Assembly: GCA_017405785.1 (NCBI GenBank)
Contig: JAFQZR010000007.1
Span: forward strand, 1 to 64,000
DNA from: Erysipelotrichaceae bacterium
Lineage (GTDB): Bacteria > Bacillota_I > Bacilli_A > Erysipelotrichales > Erysipelotrichaceae
Direction: 5' to 3'
Length of the DNA: 64,000 nucleotides
Shown here: positions 59,765 to 64,000 of the stretch, piece by piece
How positions within the stretch are numbered: the first letter of the stretch is position 1
How the letters are laid out: each line of letters begins with the position of its first letter
Notes under the pieces: model-generated
The model's database searches: none
The model's input: the letters and a program-made list of their open reading frames with translations, nothing else
What the model was told of the DNA's origin: nothing
Made by a program: the position numbers and the translations under genes

Positions 59765-60391
59765 TTATTCGTATTCCTTCATCATTTCTCTGAACTTCAG
59801 AGTAACTGCTCTAGGATCCTCAGCTTTCCAGATGGCTGCACCAACTACGATGACATCAGGACGGCATTCCAGAACCGGTCTGACATTTTCCAGAGTGAAT
59901 CCGCCATAAGCGCTTACTTCAATGTTCTTTACTGCAGCCTGGATGAATTTCAGTTTCAGGACATCTCCTACCGGATAGGCATCATGGTCGATGTTCGGAT
60001 AGAATGAAATCTGGTCACAGCCGATTTTTTCAGCGTGCATGGCCTTGGCTGCTCCTTCGAATTCGCCCATCATGTCGCAGCAGATTTTTGAACCGTATTT
60101 CTCACGCATCTTGAAGTGCTGCTGGAATACCTCATCAGAGCTTCTGGAGTCAACTGAAACATAATCAGCACCGAATTCAAAGGCCGGTACATCAGTGTAA
60201 AGCATGCTCTGTTTCTGGTCCCACATGATCTCGCATTCCGGATATCTTTCCTTTACCATCGGGATGATACGGGCACCTTCATACTGGCCGATGTTTCCTA
60301 ATTCAATGATATCGATCAGGTCATGAGTAGCATCAAGAACCTTCCACATTAAATCGAGAGTCGTCATGTCACAAGCAATCTGTAACTTCAT
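59765..60391 (-). CDS. OMP decarboxylase-superfamily protein (HPS/KGPDC-like), divergent
   Basis: 208 residues, single beta/alpha barrel. I-I-E-L-G-N near residue 32 keeps the Glu of the hexulose-phosphate synthase / keto-gulonate-phosphate decarboxylase group; W-D-Q-K-Q-S-M near 57 keeps D-x-K but the second Asp of D-x-K-x-x-D is Met. A-Y-G-G-F-T near 162 and V-V-G-A-A-I-W near 185 form the phosphate-binding end. A sugar-phosphate aldolase/decarboxylase role is likely; the changed active-site residue makes the exact reaction uncertain. Transcribed alone with AGGAGG before the ATG. Confidence 0.75.
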   Translation of the reverse strand: MKLQIACDMTTLDLMWKVLDATHDLIDIIELGNIGQYEGARIIPMVKERYPECEIMWDQKQSMLYTDVPAFEFGADYVSVDSRSSDEVFQQHFKMREKYGSKICCDMMGEFEGAAKAMHAEKIGCDQISFYPNIDHDAYPVGDVLKLKFIQAAVKNIEVSAYGGFTLENVRPVLECRPDVIVVGAAIWKAEDPRAVTLKFREMMKEYE

Positions 60392-60421
60392 ATTATATTA
60401 TTCCTCCTGTTATCCATTTAT

Positions 60422-60449
60422 ATTATATAGAATACGTATATACTCTAAA
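60422..60449 (-). promoter_or_regulatory. Promoter of the OMPDC-superfamily gene
   Basis: TTTAGA, 16 bp, TATAAT on the minus strand, about 30 bp before the ATG. Confidence 0.5.
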
Positions 60450-60461
60450 ATATAGCCTCCA

Positions 60462-60490
60462 AAAGAAAAGACCACTTATGTTAAGTGATC
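60462..60490 (-). terminator. Terminator of the Cof-type phosphatase gene
   Basis: GATCACTTA, 3-nt loop, TAAGTGGTC (60470-60490), then TTTTCTTTT on the minus strand. Confidence 0.82.
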
Positions 60491-60509
60491 ATTTTTACAT
60501 TGTTTGAAG

Positions 60510-61313
60510 TCAATCTACGTTGTTGAATACCCAGTCCGCAAACCCGTCATCTTCACAGGTCTTTCTGGTTATCTCCTTGGCCAGGGCCTTGGTATCATCT
60601 GTACCGTTAAGCAGGCATACCCCGTGGCAGCATTCCACCATTTCATTGTCATTGGTGGTATCGCCGAAGGCCACTACTTCATCCATCGGTATGTCATACA
60701 TCTGACAGTAATTAGTAAGACCTTTGGCTTTGTCAACCAGCGGATGAACAAACTCAGTAACCATTGTCTGCGTTCTTACCGCCTTATACAGGTCGCATGT
60801 CAGGGTCTGGGCAAACCGCCATAACGCATCTCCTTTATCCGGAGTCGTGCGGTACATGATCTTGCCCTGCTCCTGCTGCCACAGCTCACTGTCATCCTTG
60901 GCAATATAGATATGGAAATCATTGCGCTTGGCTGATGCCAGTGAACCGGCATCCTCCTGAGTCATCAACATTCCATCCTTATAGAGAATAAACGGAGTGA
61001 TACCTGTAGGCTTCATTTTCAGAATAATGTCTTTTACAGCTTCCGGTGACAGCTTGTATGAATCAACTCTGATGCCGGTAGCGGTATCCAGAACTTCGGA
61101 ACCGTTCATGCCGATGTACATGTCAAAGTCAAAATCCATATTCCATCTGTGAGGCAGACGGGTAATGTCAAAGAGGTTTCGCCCGCTGGCGATACCGAAC
61201 TTTATTCCCTTTTCATGCAGATATTCTATTGCCTTCTTATTCTGATCTGACAACGGCTTGCCGGTTTCCACCAGTGAGCCATCGAGGTCGGCTACTACTA
61301 ACTGTACTTTCAT
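60510..61313 (-). CDS. Cof-type HAD phosphatase
   Basis: 267 residues. Motif I V-A-D-L-D-G-S-L near residue 7, motif II I-A-S-G-R near 40, C2B cap between about 85 and 190, motif III Lys in D-K-A-K-G and motif IV F-G-D-T-T-N-D near 216. Sugar- or cofactor-phosphate hydrolase; substrate not readable. The 220-bp gap upstream contains no obvious promoter beyond A/T-rich sequence. Confidence 0.9.
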   Translation of the reverse strand: MKVQLVVADLDGSLVETGKPLSDQNKKAIEYLHEKGIKFGIASGRNLFDITRLPHRWNMDFDFDMYIGMNGSEVLDTATGIRVDSYKLSPEAVKDIILKMKPTGITPFILYKDGMLMTQEDAGSLASAKRNDFHIYIAKDDSELWQQEQGKIMYRTTPDKGDALWRFAQTLTCDLYKAVRTQTMVTEFVHPLVDKAKGLTNYCQMYDIPMDEVVAFGDTTNDNEMVECCHGVCLLNGTDDTKALAKEITRKTCEDDGFADWVFNNVD

Positions 61314-61533
61314 ATAAAAAACTAAAAATCCCCTTCTCCCGCATCCTCATTAAAAGTCAGTGCTGGGTCATCAAACAATAACAGTATTAATGCATTTATT
61401 ACAGTCGGAGCTTAACAGTGAAATGAGGATTCGAACCCCTTGCCTGCTCTAAGACATACCGATCCTGTATGTATATTCATTCTCAATATACGGAGATCAC
61501 ACTCGCCCTTTTAACTACTGTCCTTTTTCTTAA
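61314..61533 (-). other. Intergenic region with a tRNA-like structure
   Basis: No gene of useful size. On the minus strand, bases 61502-61418 (85 nt) can fold like a tRNA: outer arms GTGTGAT and ATTTCAC (6 of 7 pairs), a long hairpin GTATATT/AATATAC (61471-61491), a hairpin CATAC/GTATG with a 7-nt loop, and a T-arm-like GGGG-TTCGAAT-CCTC (61425-61439). But no CCA follows, position 33 of the anticodon-like loop is G, and no proper D arm exists. An additional inverted repeat TCCTCATT/AATGAGGA joins the T-arm 3' strand to a site about 75 nt downstream. A degenerate tRNA, a tRNA mimic or the suf operon's 3' structure are all possible. Confidence 0.4.
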
Positions 61534-61986
61534 CTAGATTAAATCGCAGGTCCAGTTGGTTGACTGAATCAGATTGTCAGTTTCCCTTAATTCCCTGCTC
61601 ATCTTGTCAATAACCTTCTGGAAAGACTTGACGTTGATGGTTGGAAGAATCTTGATTTCCGTATTTCTGGCTCTTGAAGTATTCAGTGATGCCTGATATA
61701 CAGCGCTCTTGTAGACAGAGATCTTCTTGCTCAGAGTATCTCTTTTGGCGATAAGTTCGGTGATGGTCTTATCCCCGACCTTGACAACGGCATTGGTCAG
61801 ATTGATGTGAGTCATCAGATCTTCCAGCTCCGCCAGCTTGTCATCGAGGTCGTTGAAAAGATCCTTTGGGCTCTCATTAGGGTTCTCTCCATCCTGTACC
61901 AGCATGTTGCTGGTAATTCTGCTTTCCAGCTGATCGATCTCGCGGTTCAGATCAGCTCTTCTCTGTAATGCTTCTGCCAGTTTCAT
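61534..61986 (-). CDS. DIP1984 family protein
   Basis: 150 residues, helical. Starts [13 protein letters not shown] and has V-Q-D-G-E-N-P near residue 30, H-I-N-L-T-N-A near 60 and a C-terminal I-Q-S-T-N-W-T-C-D-L, all typical for DIP1984/septicolysin-like proteins of unknown function. Overlaps the sufB stop codon by 1 bp, so it belongs to the suf transcript here. Confidence 0.88.
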   Translation of the reverse strand: MKLAEALQRRADLNREIDQLESRITSNMLVQDGENPNESPKDLFNDLDDKLAELEDLMTHINLTNAVVKVGDKTITELIAKRDTLSKKISVYKSAVYQASLNTSRARNTEIKILPTINVKSFQKVIDKMSRELRETDNLIQSTNWTCDLI

Positions 61987-63398
61987 TATCCTACTGCTCC
62001 TTCCATATCTATTTTCAGTAACTGATTAAGTTCAACGGCATATTCTACCGGTAATTCCTTGGTAAACGGCTCTAAGAAGCCCATGATGATCATCTGGGTA
62101 GCCTGAGCCTGCGTAAGTCCTCTGGACATCAGATAGAACAGTTCCTCATCGGAGATCTTGGAAACTGTTGCCTCGTGTTCCAGCGTGCAGTTGTCGTTCT
62201 GGACGGTATTAGCCGGAATGGTATCGGTCTTGGAAATACCGTCAAGAATCAGCGTGTCGCATTCGATCTTGGTTCTGGCCTTGTCAGCCTTCGGTCCGAT
62301 GTAGACCCAGTCACGGAAGTTGGCATAACCGCCGTTACGGGCAATGGACTTGGAAATGATCGAACTTGAAGTATTCGGAGCCAAATGGATCATCTTGGCA
62401 CCGGTATCCTGGATCTGAGTGCGGTTGGCTACGGCGATGGTTATTGTCATGCCCTTGGCCCCTTCCTCAGCCAGAATACAGGCTGGATACTTCATGGTGA
62501 TGTGAGAACCGATGTTGCCGTCGACCCACTCCATCAGTCCGTTCTTCATGACCTTTGAACGCTTGGTCGTCAGATTGAGAACGTTGGTTGACCAGTTCTG
62601 CACCGTGCTGTAACGGCACTTGGCGTCTTCATGGACATAGATCTCAACCACGGCAGCGTGCAGGGAGTCTTTCTTATAGATTGGTGCCGTGCATCCTTCC
62701 ACATAATGGAGATTGGCACCCTTGTCAACGATGATTATCGTTCTTTCAAACTGTCCCATCTGTTCCGAATTGATGCGGAAATAGGACTGCAGCGGCTTGT
62801 CTAAAGTAACTCCAGGAGGCACATAGATGAATGAACCGCCGGAGAATACGGCGCTGTTTAAAGCCGCAAACTTGTTGTCAGTATAAGGTACGATCTTGCC
62901 CAGATATTCCTTTACCAGATCAGGATATAACCTGATGGCGGTATCAGTATCCAGGAAGATGACACCTTTCTGCTGTACTTCATCCAGCATGTTGTGATAA
63001 ACAGCTTCGGATTCATACTGTGTGGTAACACCGGCCAGAAACTGCTTTTCACTTTCCGGAATACCCAGCTTGTCAAAAGTGTTCTTGATGGTTTCCGGTA
63101 CATCGTCCCAGGAAGATGACTTTCTGTCTGCCGGTCTGATGTAATATGTATAATCGTCAAAATTGAGATCGCTGAGATCAGGTCCCCACTGCTGCATCTC
63201 CATCTTTTCAAAGGCTTCAAAGGCCTTCAGACGGTACTGCAATACCCAGTCAGGTTCACCCTTTATCTTTGATATGGTTTCCACAACTTCACGGCTGATG
63301 CCCTTACCGGTATTGAAGATACTGGTATCTTCATCCGCAAAGCCCGCGGTATATTCGTCCTGACTCCGGAAGATCTCCCGGTTCTTATTTTCCATCAT
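61986..63398 (-). CDS. sufB: Fe-S cluster assembly scaffold protein SufB
   Basis: 470 residues from the ATG at 63398, with GAGG 6-7 nt upstream; an adjacent second ATG is possible. Part of the SufBCD scaffold. [12 protein letters not shown] near residue 70, the beta-helix core with [13 protein letters not shown] and V-E-G-C-T-A-P near 240, and [10 protein letters not shown] near 395 with the likely cluster Cys, then [10 protein letters not shown]. Overlaps sufU by 14 bp. Confidence 0.96.
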   Translation of the reverse strand: MMENKNREIFRSQDEYTAGFADEDTSIFNTGKGISREVVETISKIKGEPDWVLQYRLKAFEAFEKMEMQQWGPDLSDLNFDDYTYYIRPADRKSSSWDDVPETIKNTFDKLGIPESEKQFLAGVTTQYESEAVYHNMLDEVQQKGVIFLDTDTAIRLYPDLVKEYLGKIVPYTDNKFAALNSAVFSGGSFIYVPPGVTLDKPLQSYFRINSEQMGQFERTIIIVDKGANLHYVEGCTAPIYKKDSLHAAVVEIYVHEDAKCRYSTVQNWSTNVLNLTTKRSKVMKNGLMEWVDGNIGSHITMKYPACILAEEGAKGMTITIAVANRTQIQDTGAKMIHLAPNTSSSIISKSIARNGGYANFRDWVYIGPKADKARTKIECDTLILDGISKTDTIPANTVQNDNCTLEHEATVSKISDEELFYLMSRGLTQAQATQMIIMGFLEPFTKELPVEYAVELNQLLKIDMEGAVG

Positions 63399-63840
63399 TG
63401 TCTTCCTCACTTTCCGCAATCAGCTTCTCCAGGCCATGCCAGCCGATGGTGGCGCATTTGATTCTGTTGGCCTGCTTGCTGACACCCTGCAGAGCGATGG
63501 CTTCGTCAAGAATGGTCTCATCGAACTCTCTGCCGTCGATCATCGCAAAGTAGTTGTCCATGATCTCTTTAGCCTGTTCAATGGTCTTGCCCTTGACCAG
63601 GTCGGTCATCATGGAAGTTGATGCTGTGGAAATGGTGCAGGCACGGCCGTCAAAGCGGATGTCCTCAATGACACCGTCTTCAATCTTGGCCTGAACTCTG
63701 ATATCGTCAATGCATGACTCGGAAGCCATGTGGGCTTCGCGGAAATCAGGGCTGTCAGTCAGCTTGTGGTTATGCGGATATTCATAATGATCCAGCAGGA
63801 TCTCTCTTAAGATCATCGGATCCTTTAATAAACTTGACAC
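63385..63840 (-). CDS. sufU: Sulfur transfer/scaffold protein SufU
   Basis: 151 residues from a GTG at 63840, which has AAGGGG 8 nt upstream; a GTG three codons earlier overlaps that site. [12 protein letters not shown] start, then the three conserved cysteines in S-E-S-C-I-D-D (D after Cys for zinc), G-R-A-C-T-I-S and I-K-C-A-T-I-G-W. SufU accepts sulfur from SufS in Firmicutes. Note the usual G-D after the first Cys is I-D here. Lies 15 bp after sufS and overlaps sufB. Confidence 0.92.
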   Translation of the reverse strand: MSSLLKDPMILREILLDHYEYPHNHKLTDSPDFREAHMASESCIDDIRVQAKIEDGVIEDIRFDGRACTISTASTSMMTDLVKGKTIEQAKEIMDNYFAMIDGREFDETILDEAIALQGVSKQANRIKCATIGWHGLEKLIAESEEDNDGK

Positions 63841-63855
63841 AGTGAACACCCCTTT

Positions 63856-64000
63856 CTAGAAGAAGATTCCTATACAGTTTTCAATTGTACAGTTCTTCAG
63901 TGCTTCCACCAGCCTGTCAGCGTCTTCATATGTGTTATAGAAGTAGAATGAAGCACGGATCGTCTCGGTAACACCGATGACATTGTGCAGCATCTTGGCG
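63856..64000 (-). CDS. sufS: Cysteine desulfurase SufS, C-terminal end (partial)
   Basis: 48 codons to the stop at 63856. The visible end has V-T-E-T-I-R-A-S-F-Y-F-Y-N-T-Y-E-D-A-D-R-L-V-E split as R-A-S-F-Y-F-Y-N-T and D-R-L-V-E-A-L, matching the SufS C-terminus with its conserved Arg. It donates sulfur to SufU. The gene continues beyond the right edge. Confidence 0.88.
   Translation of the reverse strand, partial: AKMLHNVIGVTETIRASFYFYNTYEDADRLVEALKNCTIENCIGIFF

Noticed and set aside
61418-61502. Calling the tRNA-like element a functional tRNA
   Set aside because: No CCA, no normal D arm, G at position 33 and a long extra hairpin; I report it only as a structure.

Overview
The window reads as ordinary chromosome from a low-to-mid GC Firmicute. 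Gene content and order (trmB to ccpA, alaS-ireB-ruvX-mltG-udk-greA, infC-rpmI-rplT, sufS-sufU-sufB), three T-box leaders, an L20-type leader and an S-box-like leader before metK all fit the Bacilli/Erysipelotrichia side of the phylum. Erysipelotrichia is my best guess; this is inference from organisation and protein style, with no database search. I see no prophage, insertion sequence, integron or CRISPR array. Almost all genes are on the minus strand, so the text below runs against the coordinates.

Region 1-8.2 kb: an unrelated left edge (DUF1893 protein, a lipoprotein esterase, an MscS channel), then a six-gene minus-strand operon: trmB, a lipoprotein, a disordered Glu/Lys/Pro-rich protein with repeated SP-x-F/Y-G motifs, a DUF948 protein, a YtxH-like helical protein and a CcpA-like regulator. 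The DUF948/YtxH/CcpA end matches the ytxG-ytxH-ccpA neighbourhood of Bacillus subtilis. Region 8.2-21 kb: pnp, rpsO, a Kef-type antiporter with MgtC, then fmt - ECF S component - lepA - MazG-like - hemW, divergent rpsT, and small orphan genes.

Region 21-31 kb: a feruloyl-esterase-like hydrolase, a divergent short metK behind an S-box-like leader, a four-gene Opp-type ABC importer without a binding protein but with a small beta-repeat protein, plsC, a conserved-looking 144-residue unknown and a divergent VOC/DUF3267 pair with a cre-like site between them, and single-chain serine dehydratase. Region 31-45 kb: the long alaS -> ireB -> ruvX -> DUF1292 -> mltG -> udk -> greA -> comEA -> comEC series, with holA on its own promoter, preceded by mnmA -> CPBP -> recD2 and spx, plus one tRNA-Arg(ACG).

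Region 45-64 kb: a GDPD, T-box trpS, a YdcF protein, a MacAB-like export system, YitT/RidA/55-residue membrane protein, rdgB-DUF1461-trmL, the L20-regulated infC operon, T-box leuS back-to-back with a radical SAM gene, an OMPDC-superfamily protein, a Cof phosphatase, a tRNA-like intergenic structure and the 3' part of the suf operon.

The observations I consider most worth following are: comEC appears to start at an AUU codon with an excellent Shine-Dalgarno (55 codons upstream of the first AUG), while infC in the same window appears to start at AUA, both being starts that IF3 discriminates against; a set of genes whose -10 box sits exactly 6 nt before the AUG (probable leaderless mRNAs); the repeated SP-x-F/Y-G motif protein; an S-box leader whose apparent P1 strand lies inside the terminator; extra cysteine clusters at the C-termini of Spx and RidA; and the tRNA-like element after the suf operon.
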